A DNA stretch of 64,000 nt, from NCBI RefSeq assembly GCF_042427615.1, contig NZ_JBHMEZ010000003.1:186001-250000 (forward strand), in the 5' to 3' direction. Positions 42,935 to 51,815 of the stretch are shown here, piece after piece. The notes beneath the pieces are model-generated. The model was not told the DNA's origin. It worked only from the letters and a program-made list of their open reading frames with translations, and searched no databases. The stretch's first letter is position 1. Each line of letters starts with the position of its first letter. Position numbers and translations under genes: made by a program. The DNA is from Formosa undariae. GTDB taxonomy: Bacteria > Bacteroidota > Bacteroidia > Flavobacteriales > Flavobacteriaceae.

Positions 42935-43666
42935 ATGATAAAAGATAAAACAACTTGGTATGTATCGTGGTTTGACAGCCCTTTTTACCACATATTATAT
43001 AAAAACAGAGACGATCGCGAAGCTCAAGTCTTCATGGATAATCTAACTCAGTATTTAAATATTGAAGAACAAGGTGAAATTCTTGACTTAGCCTGTGGAA
43101 AAGGACGACATTCTGTATATTTAAATTCTTTGGGTTACAATGTTACTGGTGCCGATTTATCTGAAAATAGTATAGAATACGCCAAGCAATTTGAAAATGA
43201 CACGCTTAAATTTGAAGTTCATGATATGTGTAAACCATTTCCTGGAACCTTTGATGCCGTTTTTAATCTGTTTACCAGTTTTGGATATTTTGATAAGGAT
43301 GAAGACAATTTAAACACTATAAAAGCAATTAAAAGTGATTTAAACGAATACGGCATCGGAGTTATTGATTTTATGAATTCAGACCATGTGATTGCTAATT
43401 TAGTCCCTGAGGATACTAAAGTTGTAGATGGTATCACGTTCCATTTAAAACGTTATGTTGAAGATAATCATATTATAAAGGACATTTCGTTTACTTTTGA
43501 AGATCAAGATTATAATTTTCAGGAACGCGTAAGAGCCTTTACCTTAAAAGATTTTGAAGCACTTTTTGAAGCGGCCGATGTTAACTTATTAGAAGTCTTC
43601 GGAAATTATAAATTACAGAAATTTGATGTTAAAACATCAGATAGATTGGTTATGCTTATTAAATAA
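42935..43666 (+). CDS. Class I SAM-dependent methyltransferase
   Basis: 243 residues. ILDLACGKGRHSVYLNSLGYNVTGADLS is the SAM-binding motif I plus acidic loop, and FDAVFNLFTSFGYF motif IV. N-terminal WYVSWFDSPFYHILYKNRD is shared with a large family of uncharacterised bacterial methyltransferases. Substrate unknown. First gene of an operon: its stop overlaps the ATG of the ZIP transporter (one base), and the DUF4268 gene follows. Confidence 0.88.
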   Translation: MIKDKTTWYVSWFDSPFYHILYKNRDDREAQVFMDNLTQYLNIEEQGEILDLACGKGRHSVYLNSLGYNVTGADLSENSIEYAKQFENDTLKFEVHDMCKPFPGTFDAVFNLFTSFGYFDKDEDNLNTIKAIKSDLNEYGIGVIDFMNSDHVIANLVPEDTKVVDGITFHLKRYVEDNHIIKDISFTFEDQDYNFQERVRAFTLKDFEALFEAADVNLLEVFGNYKLQKFDVKTSDRLVMLIK

Positions 43667-44340
43667 TGAATTCGTATTTACTTCCTTTTATTGCCGTAAT
43701 CTTAGGTGTCGGCTTAGCCTATATTGGTAAATCTAAACAGTTAATAAACACTAAAATATTATTATCTTTTAGTGGTGCTTTTTTATTAGCATTAACCTTG
43801 TTTGAACTTCTTCCGGAAGTCTATCATCATTTACCAGCTAGACAAACCGGGCTGTTTATAATGATTGGAATTCTGTTGCAAATTATATTGGAATTCTTCT
43901 CTAAAGGAGCCGAACATGGTCATGTACACGTACATAAACACGATACCACATTTCCTTGGTTATTATTTGTAAGTTTATGTATTCATAGTTTTTTAGAAGG
44001 TTTCCCAATCCACCATCATAACGATATGGTGTATGGTGTTTTAATTCATAAAATTCCAATTGCAGCATTGATTACCACTTTCTTAATTCAGTCCCATTAT
44101 AGTAAAATGCAAACTTTTGGTTTTCTTTTGTTTTTCGCTGTAATGACACCTATTGGAACATTTATTTCCAATCACGTGTCTTTAGTTGAAGACTATATTC
44201 AGTTTATAAATGCTCTTGTTATCGGAATATTTTTCCATATTTCTACAACTATTCTATTTGAAAGTAGCGAGGGGCATAAATTCAATTTAACCAAACTAAT
44301 ATCAATATTAGCGGGAGTTATCGCCGCTTATGCCATATAA
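43666..44340 (+). CDS. ZIP family metal transporter
   Basis: 224 residues with about seven or eight membrane helices. A His-rich cytoplasmic-type loop (HGHVHVHKHD, about 85-95) and the metal-site helices CIHSFLEGFPIHHH and LIHKIPIAALI identify the ZIP family, which imports Zn2+, Fe2+ or Mn2+. Start ATG overlaps the stop of the preceding methyltransferase gene by one base. Confidence 0.9.
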   Translation: MNSYLLPFIAVILGVGLAYIGKSKQLINTKILLSFSGAFLLALTLFELLPEVYHHLPARQTGLFIMIGILLQIILEFFSKGAEHGHVHVHKHDTTFPWLLFVSLCIHSFLEGFPIHHHNDMVYGVLIHKIPIAALITTFLIQSHYSKMQTFGFLLFFAVMTPIGTFISNHVSLVEDYIQFINALVIGIFFHISTTILFESSEGHKFNLTKLISILAGVIAAYAI

Positions 44341-44343
44341 TTT

Positions 44344-44775
44344 ATGTTTAGTAAAGAAGAATCAAGACAATTAAGAGAATTATTTTGGACTAGTTTTGGG
44401 AAATCATTTCCGAGAAAATGGGTGCTTTATGATACTAAGATCAAAGGATTTAGTTTTAAATTTCATTTCGATACCAAATCTGCTTTTGTCACTTTAGATG
44501 TGGAACATGATTTAGAAAACCGCATTAAACACTGGGAAAAATTAGAATCCCTAAAGTCTATTTTACGAGACGATTATTTAGCTGATGCTATTTTTGAAGA
44601 AGAGTTTTTACTGGAAAACGGTAAAGAAATTTCAAGAATTTATGTGCCTTTAAATCAAAAAGTATCTATTCATAATAAAAATACGTGGCAAGAGGTTATG
44701 GAATTCTTCAACGAAAAAATGGATAAATTTGAATCGTTTTTTGAAGATTATGCAGACATTTTAAAAGACGATTAA
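44344..44775 (+). CDS. DUF4268 family protein
   Basis: 143 residues. The sequence (EESRQLRELFWTSFGKSFPR, KIKGFSFKFHFDTKSAFVTLDVEHD) matches the DUF4268 family, small cytoplasmic proteins of unknown function. Begins 3 bases after the ZIP gene, so it belongs to that operon; ends 6 bases before the convergent hemolysin III gene with no room for a terminator between them. Confidence 0.8.
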   Translation: MFSKEESRQLRELFWTSFGKSFPRKWVLYDTKIKGFSFKFHFDTKSAFVTLDVEHDLENRIKHWEKLESLKSILRDDYLADAIFEEEFLLENGKEISRIYVPLNQKVSIHNKNTWQEVMEFFNEKMDKFESFFEDYADILKDD

Positions 44776-44781
44776 CCCCCA

Positions 44782-45408
44782 CTATATTACATATAAGAAA
44801 ATCATAAGGAAATGACTTATGGCTCCTGCCAATACAAATAAGTGCCAGATTACATGATTATAAGGAATCCTATCGATTGCATAAAAAATGATTCCAATAG
44901 TATAGAACAAGCCTCCTGCAAATAATAAATACACACCATTTTCTCCTATTACTTCTGCCAAATTAGAGAAGTCGAATACAACAAGCCAGCCCATTACCAA
45001 ATACAATACTGTAGAAAACACTTCGAATTTACCGGTAAAAAAAAGTTTAAGTAATAAACCAAAACCTGCTATTCCCCAAACAATTAAAAACAAGGTCCAT
45101 CCTAAACTGTGCTCTAAAGAAATTAAAAGCACAGGCGAATATGTTCCTGCAATTAAGAGATAGATACTAATATGGTCGGCTATCCGTAGGTAATGCTTTT
45201 TGTTTTCATTAGAAACGTAATGATACAATGCCGATGCCGAGAATAAAACGATTAGGGATATGCCGTAAATGACCACACTAAATATGGTCCATACTGTTTT
45301 TTGTTCGTTATAATAAATCAGCAATCCAAGTCCTATAATTCCTAAAACAGCACCAAAAGCATGCGTAAGCGTATTTAATTTTTCTTCTAAAGGAGATTGA
45401 ACTTTCAT
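44782..45408 (-). CDS. Hemolysin III / PAQR family membrane protein
   Basis: 208 residues with seven predicted membrane helices. Conserved PAQR positions are visible: LTHAFGAVLG, SALYHYVSNE, IADHISIYLLIAGTYSP and the C-terminal WHLFVLAGAISHF, whose His, Asp and Ser residues form a zinc site. Despite the name, bacterial members (TrhA) are linked to membrane lipid homeostasis rather than haemolysis. Start overlaps the end of the DUF4294 gene by 4 bases (ATGA), so co-translated. Confidence 0.88.
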   Translation of the reverse strand: MKVQSPLEEKLNTLTHAFGAVLGIIGLGLLIYYNEQKTVWTIFSVVIYGISLIVLFSASALYHYVSNENKKHYLRIADHISIYLLIAGTYSPVLLISLEHSLGWTLFLIVWGIAGFGLLLKLFFTGKFEVFSTVLYLVMGWLVVFDFSNLAEVIGENGVYLLFAGGLFYTIGIIFYAIDRIPYNHVIWHLFVLAGAISHFLMIFLYVI

Positions 45409-46112
45409 TTTTCAGAAGGATTAACAGGCTGTAATGGCACGGTAATTAACCGCTTTCTCCATTTCTTTTCTGCCTCATAAAAGTCAAAATCCAATACTGA
45501 ATTCTGACGTTCTAAACGTTGATTTTGGAAATTACGCTCTAGGATATCTTCAATAAAATAATCTTCTTTAGATGTCATAGGGTCAAACTCTTCTTTTAAA
45601 GAAATATCGAATATACTCGCTGTACTATTAAACCAAAACGCACGCCATCCGCTTCTTAAATCTTTTATTAAATCGAAAGTTGTTTTCCCTGTTTGCCTAT
45701 GAATAAGCTTGACTAGTATCTGACCTTCAGTACGTGTCATTTTTTTTAATTCAGCCGAAAACTCATCCTCTAAATATTTCTGCACTTGTTTGGTATATCG
45801 TTTTTTGGCACGATTCTTACCCAACATTTCTAACCTTAAATTTAATTCCTGCAAACGATCTGAGGCCATTTTTGCATAAGGATAGACTTTAAGTGTTTTT
45901 CTACGCAGAATAAGATATTGAATATGTTCCTTTTTATCGACAAAATTGATTTTATTCAAAATCATAACTTCATCTAAATCGATACTTTTCCGCACTATAG
46001 AATCACCTTCGATTATAATATAAGTATCCTGAATACTATCTTGATTAGTCTCATAAACTTGAGACCAAACAAAACATGGAAAAAGTAATAAAAAAGATAG
46101 AAAAATTTTCAT
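45405..46112 (-). CDS. DUF4294 family exported protein
   Basis: 235 residues. A signal peptide (MKIFLSFLLLFPCFVWSQ) precedes a domain with YLILRRKTLKVYPYAKMAS, GKNRAKKRYTKQVQKYLEDE and LVKLIHRQTGKTTFDLIKDLRSGWRAFW, characteristic of DUF4294, a Bacteroidota-specific family of unknown function. Strongly basic and presumably periplasmic. First gene of a two-gene operon with hemolysin III. Confidence 0.85.
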   Translation of the reverse strand: MKIFLSFLLLFPCFVWSQVYETNQDSIQDTYIIIEGDSIVRKSIDLDEVMILNKINFVDKKEHIQYLILRRKTLKVYPYAKMASDRLQELNLRLEMLGKNRAKKRYTKQVQKYLEDEFSAELKKMTRTEGQILVKLIHRQTGKTTFDLIKDLRSGWRAFWFNSTASIFDISLKEEFDPMTSKEDYFIEDILERNFQNQRLERQNSVLDFDFYEAEKKWRKRLITVPLQPVNPSEK

Positions 46113-46213
46113 ATAAATCTTGAAGCCAAAAACTATTCCAAAATTAATAAATTACACCTCTTTAACCTCTAAAATCACATTAATATTATTATTTTTATAC
46201 AAAATTATTACAA

Positions 46214-47302
46214 ATGGCAAACAAGAGTATATTAAATAAAAAATCGCTAGATTTCTTAGAAACATATTTAAATAATGCAGCACCTACCGGGTATGAATGG
46301 ACTGGGCAAAAGCTGTGGATGGATTATTTAAAACCTTATGTAGACGAATTTATAACAGATACTTATGGAACTGCTGTTGGTGTGATAAACCCTGACGCTC
46401 CTTACAAGGTTGTTATTGAAGGACATGCTGATGAAATTTCTTGGTATGTTAATTATATTTCTGATGAAGGCTTTATTTATGTTGTTAGAAATGGAGGAAG
46501 TGATCATCAAATTGCACCAAGCAAATTGGTTAATATTCATACTAAAAAAGGCATTGTAAAAGGTGTTTTTGGTTGGCCAGCAATTCATACAAGAGATAAA
46601 TCTAAGGAAGAAACGCCTAAACCAGACAACATTACTATAGATGTTGGAGCAAAAACTAAAAAAGAAGTTGAAGACATGGGCGTTCATGTTGGTTGTGTAA
46701 TTACATACCCAGATGAATTTCATATCTTGAATGGCGATAAATTTGTATGTCGTGCTTTAGATAACAGAATGGGCGGATTCATGATCGCTGAAGTAGCGCG
46801 TTTACTTCATGAAAACAAGAAAAAACTACCTTTCGGATTATACATTACAAATTCGGTACAAGAAGAAATTGGACTTCGTGGTGCCGAAATGATTTCGCAA
46901 ACCATTAAACCTAACGTTGCTATTGTAACCGATGTTACTCACGATACAACAACCCCAATGATTGACAGAAAAAAAGAAGGTCATTTGGAATTGGGTCTTG
47001 GTCCAGTTATCGCTTATGCTCCTGCTGTACAACAAAAATTAAGAGATTTAATTACAGAGACTGCAGAAACTAACAAAATCCCTTTTCAGCGTTCTGCTTT
47101 ATCGAGAGCTACAGGAACAGACACAGATGCTTTTGCTTATAGCAATGGTGGTGTTGCCTCTGCCCTAATCTCTTTACCACTTCGTTATATGCATACCACA
47201 GTAGAAATGGTACACCGTGAAGATGTTGAGCATGTTATAAAATTAATTTATGAAACGCTTTTAAACATAGAAGACGGAGAAACATTTAGTTATTTCAAAT
47301 AG
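46214..47302 (+). CDS. M42 family metallopeptidase (glutamyl/deblocking aminopeptidase-type)
   Basis: 362 residues. Metal and catalytic residues typical of M42: EGHADEISW (His), ALDNRMGGF (bridging Asp), VQEEIGLRGAE (catalytic Glu pair), VTDVTHDT (Asp) and the late His in YMHTTVEMVH. These are cytoplasmic, often tetrahedral, aminopeptidases that trim peptides. Monocistronic; a terminator at 47313-47344 separates it from the Nudix gene. Confidence 0.9.
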   Translation: MANKSILNKKSLDFLETYLNNAAPTGYEWTGQKLWMDYLKPYVDEFITDTYGTAVGVINPDAPYKVVIEGHADEISWYVNYISDEGFIYVVRNGGSDHQIAPSKLVNIHTKKGIVKGVFGWPAIHTRDKSKEETPKPDNITIDVGAKTKKEVEDMGVHVGCVITYPDEFHILNGDKFVCRALDNRMGGFMIAEVARLLHENKKKLPFGLYITNSVQEEIGLRGAEMISQTIKPNVAIVTDVTHDTTTPMIDRKKEGHLELGLGPVIAYAPAVQQKLRDLITETAETNKIPFQRSALSRATGTDTDAFAYSNGGVASALISLPLRYMHTTVEMVHREDVEHVIKLIYETLLNIEDGETFSYFK

Positions 47303-47312
47303 ATAGTTACAT

Positions 47313-47344
47313 ATTCCCGCTAAAAATTGGCGGGAATTTTTTTT
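47313..47344 (+). terminator. Terminator of the M42 peptidase gene
   Basis: ATTCCCGC, nine-base loop, GCGGGAAT then a run of eight T. It lies between the peptidase stop and the Nudix ATG, which also argues against an upstream TTG start for the Nudix gene. Confidence 0.85.
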
Positions 47345-47353
47345 ATACACCTT

Positions 47354-47902
47354 ATGGACGAACTTATAGATATTGTAAATGAAAACGGATTAGTTACGGG
47401 AAATACGGCTTTAAAGTCAGAAATTCATAACAAAGGCTATTACCATAACACGGCGCATGTGTGGTTATATACCAATAGTGGTGAAATATTACTAGCACAA
47501 CGTAGTTATAAAAAAGCCATCTGTCCGGGTATGTGGGATGTTTCGGTTGCGGGACATGTGGATGCAGGTGAGTCGATAGAAGAAGCCGCCATTCGAGAAA
47601 CTTTAGAAGAACTCAGTTTAACTTTAACAGAGGCTGATTTGAATAAAATTGGTGTCTTTAAATGTTTTCAAAGTTACACTACAGGAATTCAAGATAATGA
47701 GTTTCATCATACCTACATAGCAAAATTAAATCAACCATTACACACATTAACACCACAACCTGAAGAAGTTGAAGCCTTGCAATTGGTTACTATTGATACT
47801 TTTAAAACACGTTTACAAAATAGCGAATCTAACGATTACTTTGTCCCTTCTAATAGAGCGTATTATAAACAGATTTTGAGTGCTATTCAAGAAAATGTAT
47901 AA
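47354..47902 (+). CDS. Nudix hydrolase, IPP isomerase-like
   Basis: 182 residues from ATG 47354. The open frame extends to a TTG at 47327, but that codon is inside a terminator hairpin and was rejected. The Nudix box (GHVDAGESIEEAAIRETLEE) is complete. N-terminal DELIDIVNENGLVTG and HVWLYTNSGEILLAQRS resemble the YfcD / isopentenyl-diphosphate isomerase-like branch, which hydrolyses unknown diphosphates. It converges with, and overlaps by 20 bases, the gene at 47883-48566. Confidence 0.88.
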   Translation: MDELIDIVNENGLVTGNTALKSEIHNKGYYHNTAHVWLYTNSGEILLAQRSYKKAICPGMWDVSVAGHVDAGESIEEAAIRETLEELSLTLTEADLNKIGVFKCFQSYTTGIQDNEFHHTYIAKLNQPLHTLTPQPEEVEALQLVTIDTFKTRLQNSESNDYFVPSNRAYYKQILSAIQENV

Positions 47903-48566
47903 TCCCACTTAACTCCTTCGATGATTTAAATCCTTTTTGAGATTTTGAATTTTGCTTGTTACCAGAAGCCATTTCAATTAAGCGTTCATTTTTCAAGACC
48001 GTAAAGTCTTCTAAATTATCTTTAATTATTTGATTCTTTAATCCAAACCACACGCATATAAATGTTGTTAATACAATATCGAAAACAAAAAACTTTCCTT
48101 TAGTACACAAAACAATCACTGCCATTAATACCCAGGCAAACCCCATAAAAGCAATTTCTCTAGAAAATTCTGCTATACTTTCTGAAGTAATTATACCTAT
48201 CAATTTATCTATATCCGAACTAGACTGCTCTAAATTCAGCTTCTGCTTAACCTTGGTAATTTCGTAATTAGAATACGTTAAATCATTAATATACTTCTCG
48301 ACTCTAGGCTCCCATCGCTCTGATCTTTTCGCATCAGACTGCCAAAATTTTGAAGCTTCTTCTAAAACTCTAACAAAACTAATTTCTTGATTAATAAATT
48401 GAAGACTTTGTTCGGAAATATATTGACGATCTATTAAAATAGGCTTAAATTGATTGTTTCCTTGATCTTTAACTACTGTTGTATTTGTATTATTTAATAG
48501 AACTGGTTTGGCAGTACTTATATTGACACACAGTAAACAAACAACACATAGTAAAATATGTTTCAT
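47883..48566 (-). CDS. Exported membrane protein of unknown function
   Basis: 227 residues, not recognised. A signal peptide (MKHILLCVVCLLCVNISTA), then about 130 residues that are mostly predicted alpha-helical and charged, two adjacent hydrophobic segments at about 140-158 and 162-178, and a Lys/Ser-rich tail (SGNKQNSKSQKGFKSSKEL) that would face the cytoplasm. The layout suggests a periplasmic helical domain anchored by two membrane helices. Its 3' end overlaps the convergent Nudix gene by 20 bases. A longer frame start was not needed, since this ATG gives a good signal. Confidence 0.6.
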   Translation of the reverse strand: MKHILLCVVCLLCVNISTAKPVLLNNTNTTVVKDQGNNQFKPILIDRQYISEQSLQFINQEISFVRVLEEASKFWQSDAKRSERWEPRVEKYINDLTYSNYEITKVKQKLNLEQSSSDIDKLIGIITSESIAEFSREIAFMGFAWVLMAVIVLCTKGKFFVFDIVLTTFICVWFGLKNQIIKDNLEDFTVLKNERLIEMASGNKQNSKSQKGFKSSKELSGIIHFLE

Positions 48567-48767
48567 TTCGGAAGGTTTGGAGGTTTAAAAGCATAATTAA
48601 TACGAATATGATTATCAGTTTAATATCAATCAACTTAAGATTCCAAATATAAGCACGAAAAAGCCAAATGTTGTCCACTTCAAGTTTAATTGTAAGAAAA
48701 AAGACTGTTTTAGTGTAAATTGACTTTTAAAAAGGTGTGGAACAATTAAAATACAATACATCATGCA

Positions 48768-49751
48768 TTAATCATAATACTCAGACATCTGATTTAAAAG
48801 CAGTTTCATTTCAGCTACAACATGCGCAGGTGAAACTATTTTAACCCAGAGATTGTATTTTAGTATTTGCATAAAAAACTCGTAAGTGGGTTCTACATAA
48901 ATTTTAAGTTCTCCCCATATGCGTTCGTTACTGTAATCTAAATCTTCAGTGTCTAAATTTATTGGTCGAAACGTTATAACCTGAGAATGATGTAAAGGAT
49001 TATTTTCGACATATTTAAAATGATGATTCGCCACTTTTATATGAATCCAAACCGCTTGTAAGTCTGATTTTAAAATTCCTATTGAATTCTTAAAATAGTC
49101 CGATTCATTAAAAGTTATGGGGTCTTTGCATACTCTATTGGTAATAAACAAACTACTAATTCTACGATCTAAGCACATCGAATACATACCAACTTCAGGG
49201 TTATGAGCTATTAAGTACCAAGCGTTATTTATTTCTTTAATATGTAGTGGCTGAAACACATTTTTTAATTTCTGAAACCTGTTATCATCATACCAACCTT
49301 GATAATCTACTTCTATAAGATACTTACATTCTATGGCATTAATTAGCGCTACCATATCTACATACGCGCTTAACGATGTTCTCGATATACTTACAAATTG
49401 TTTCCAAGCATGTGCGTGATGGTGTAATAAATAGAGCTCTGTTTTTTCGAAAATTTCTTTAAGCTTATCCGACATTACGAAATCCTGCTCTAAAATATAA
49501 TACCCATGATTACGTTTAAGCCTAATTTCGATATGGTAGAACGATTTAATATCTTCTAAATCGCGTTTAATCGTTTTTTTACTATTCGATTCGAGTTTTT
49601 CGTAGAGCCTATCGTCATAATTTCTTTCCACAATAAACGCTAAAGCCTGTTTTAATTCTTCGTAAGTGACATAAGGCTTAGTAAGACCATACAATTCTGG
49701 ATTTTTAATAATACGTAACACATAATAATGTCGAAGGAACTCTGAAGTCAT
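48768..49751 (-). CDS. WYL-domain transcriptional regulator
   Basis: 327 residues. The N-terminal region (about 1-100) is a predicted winged helix-turn-helix (TYEELKQALAFIVER ... SKKTIKRDLEDIKSFYHIEI). A WYL domain follows at about 140-230: IECKYLIEVDYQGW, VFQPLHIKEINNAWYLIAHN and MYSMCLDRRISSLFI. WYL regulators bind nucleic acid or nucleotide ligands and are common controllers of defence and DNA-damage genes, but no defence gene is adjacent. Divergent from the flippase gene (91 bases between start codons). Confidence 0.85.
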   Translation of the reverse strand: MTSEFLRHYYVLRIIKNPELYGLTKPYVTYEELKQALAFIVERNYDDRLYEKLESNSKKTIKRDLEDIKSFYHIEIRLKRNHGYYILEQDFVMSDKLKEIFEKTELYLLHHHAHAWKQFVSISRTSLSAYVDMVALINAIECKYLIEVDYQGWYDDNRFQKLKNVFQPLHIKEINNAWYLIAHNPEVGMYSMCLDRRISSLFITNRVCKDPITFNESDYFKNSIGILKSDLQAVWIHIKVANHHFKYVENNPLHHSQVITFRPINLDTEDLDYSNERIWGELKIYVEPTYEFFMQILKYNLWVKIVSPAHVVAEMKLLLNQMSEYYD

Positions 49752-49816
49752 AAAAGGGATTATAAGTAGGCAAAATAATAAATTAGATGCAAACTTCTTT
49801 ACACAGTAGTATTTTA

Positions 49817-49824
49817 TATATTTG
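49817..49824 (+). promoter_or_regulatory. -7 box of the flippase operon
   Basis: TATATTTG fits TAnnTTTG, 18 bases before ATG 49843. It contains the TTG at 49822 that would otherwise extend the reading frame, which supports the ATG as the true start. Confidence 0.55.
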
Positions 49825-49842
49825 GCTCCTTATTATATAACT

Positions 49843-51108
49843 ATGCCTATTGCTTTTAGCAAAAAAGATTTAAATTCTACCGCCTGGTTTTCATTAGAAA
49901 AAGGCATTCAACTATTTGCAGGTGTATTTATAATACCTAAAATATTTAACACATTAGGATCTGTAGATATTGGAAAACTACATTTTGTGGAGGCACTTTT
50001 AGGAATGTTTGCCCCTGTGTTTTTTCTAGGTCTTTCTGCTATTTCCATTCGAGAAATGGTATTACATCCTAAGTCGTGTGAAAAAATAATCGCAACCACA
50101 TTTACAATGCGACTAATAAGTTGGATTGCACTTTGTATTGGTATTTTGAGCTATTTAATCTATACCAAAAATACAGCTTTATTTAATTTATATCTTATTA
50201 TACTATTTAGTTATTTATTTAGATTAACCGACGTTTTTGAACTCTATTTCCTAGCTAAAAAGCAAGCTAAATTTATCTTCTTAAGTAAAATTTTGAGTCT
50301 AATCATTATACTACTACTTCAGTATTATGGCGTTAAAAATAATTTAACTGTTCATTATTTTGCTAAAATTTTCGCCTTAGACTTTCTCATACAGGGCACG
50401 ATTTATGGTATTGCATTATTACTGAATAAAGGATTTTCTTATAAAAAACTATCAATTTCAGTTCCTTTAGGAAAGCAATTAATAATCATGTCTTTCCCTT
50501 TAATTATTTCGAGCGGTTTAGTTATGTTATATATAGGTATAGACGAACTCTTTTTAAAATATTATTACAGCGATCATGCCAACGGTGTTTTCGGGAGTGT
50601 CCAATATTTAGTAATTGGCTTAAGTTGGACTATCGGTTTTGCAATAATTAATGCATTATATCCGTCTTTGGCAGAATCTTACAACCAAGATAATAATACG
50701 TATAAAACGAAATTTAAACAATTAACGCTGGCCCTGATTATTTTAGGATTGAGTATCGGGTTGTTTTATACTGGTTTTGGTAATTACATCTTGAACACCT
50801 ATTTCTCAGATCAATATGTCGAAGCAAAATCACCTTTGCAAATTTTTTGTTGGGCGCCTTTACTTATATTCATAGGTATGCTATACGAGAAACATATACT
50901 AACAATAAATAAATTGGAACATGAAGTATATCGTTTTACTGTAGGTTGCATATGTAACCTTGTATTTTGTTATATTTTAATTCCATTGTATTACATAAAC
51001 GGAGCTGCTCTCGCGGTTTTGTTAAGTCATTTTATAACCAATATAGTTTACCCCATTTTACAGTTATCTATTAAAAATCGAAGATTTTATTTCTTAAACC
51101 TTAAATAA
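49843..51108 (+). CDS. Polysaccharide flippase (MATE/Wzx-like membrane protein)
   Basis: 421 residues from ATG 49843. About 12 membrane helices. The N-terminal FSKKDLNSTAWFSLEKGIQLFAGVFIIPKIFNTLG is typical of oligosaccharide flippases (MVF superfamily), which move lipid-linked sugars across the inner membrane. No glycosyltransferases are next to it, so the substrate pathway is elsewhere. First gene of an operon with PrsW (3-base gap), DUF294 and exonuclease genes. Confidence 0.85.
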   Translation: MPIAFSKKDLNSTAWFSLEKGIQLFAGVFIIPKIFNTLGSVDIGKLHFVEALLGMFAPVFFLGLSAISIREMVLHPKSCEKIIATTFTMRLISWIALCIGILSYLIYTKNTALFNLYLIILFSYLFRLTDVFELYFLAKKQAKFIFLSKILSLIIILLLQYYGVKNNLTVHYFAKIFALDFLIQGTIYGIALLLNKGFSYKKLSISVPLGKQLIIMSFPLIISSGLVMLYIGIDELFLKYYYSDHANGVFGSVQYLVIGLSWTIGFAIINALYPSLAESYNQDNNTYKTKFKQLTLALIILGLSIGLFYTGFGNYILNTYFSDQYVEAKSPLQIFCWAPLLIFIGMLYEKHILTINKLEHEVYRFTVGCICNLVFCYILIPLYYINGAALAVLLSHFITNIVYPILQLSIKNRRFYFLNLK

Positions 51109-51111
51109 TCC

Positions 51112-51780
51112 ATGGATTTACTTCTGCTTGCCCTCGCTCCTATTTTTGCCATTATAATCTATGTGTACAATAAGGACAAATATGAAAAAGAGCCCAAACT
51201 TTTTTTATTTTACAACTTTTTACTTGGCGCCTTTGTAAGTATTTTAATCACTACAATAATATCCTTAGCACTAAATTACTTCTTACCACTAGACGAATCC
51301 AGAATACTTCACTTATTTATAAAAGCATTCTTTGTTGTGGCATTCACCGAAGAATTTAGTAAATATATAATTGTACGTTATTATGCGCAGCCTAATAACG
51401 TATTTAATGAACCTTACGATGGGATTATGTATGCCGTCATGGTGTCTATGGGCTTTGCCGCTACCGAAAACATTTTTTACGTGGCAGAGGGTGGTATTGC
51501 ATCTGGAGTTTTAAGAGCTTTTACTGCAATTCCTGCTCATGCGTGCTTTGGTATATTAATGGGATTTTTTATGGGGAAAGCAAAGTTCTCGAACAACAGA
51601 ATACAACATAACCTATTAGGTTTATTATTTGCCGTAATCTTTCACGGAAGTTACGATTTCTTTCTCTTTATTGATTTTGTACCAGGTATTTGGATAGGAG
51701 CCTTTATCTCCCTTGGTGTTGCCATAGTGTTGTCAAGAAAAGCAATAAAAAATCATCAAGAAAAATCATATTTTAAATAA
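51112..51780 (+). CDS. PrsW family intramembrane metalloprotease
   Basis: 222 residues with about seven membrane helices. Conserved PrsW motifs: FTEEFSKYI (Glu-Glu, metal/catalysis), DGIMYAVMVSMGFAATEN, IPAHACFG and IFHGSYDF (His ligands). B. subtilis PrsW cleaves the anti-sigma factor RsiW; the substrate here is unknown. Lies between the flippase and the DUF294 gene on the same strand. Confidence 0.88.
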   Translation: MDLLLLALAPIFAIIIYVYNKDKYEKEPKLFLFYNFLLGAFVSILITTIISLALNYFLPLDESRILHLFIKAFFVVAFTEEFSKYIIVRYYAQPNNVFNEPYDGIMYAVMVSMGFAATENIFYVAEGGIASGVLRAFTAIPAHACFGILMGFFMGKAKFSNNRIQHNLLGLLFAVIFHGSYDFFLFIDFVPGIWIGAFISLGVAIVLSRKAIKNHQEKSYFK

Positions 51781-51815
51781 TAATACTATCTTTATTTTTC
51801 GAAAATGCTCATTAA

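Noticed and set aside
47327..47353. TTG-started extension of the Nudix gene
   Set aside because: Lies within the terminator hairpin and T run of the upstream gene; ATG 47354 gives the family's normal N-terminus.
48768..49751. WYL regulator as controller of the Lamassu operon
   Set aside because: It is 30 kb away, divergent from a flippase operon; no evidence of a link.
49822..49842. TTG-started extension of the flippase gene
   Set aside because: The TTG is part of the -7 promoter box; ATG 49843 is more likely.
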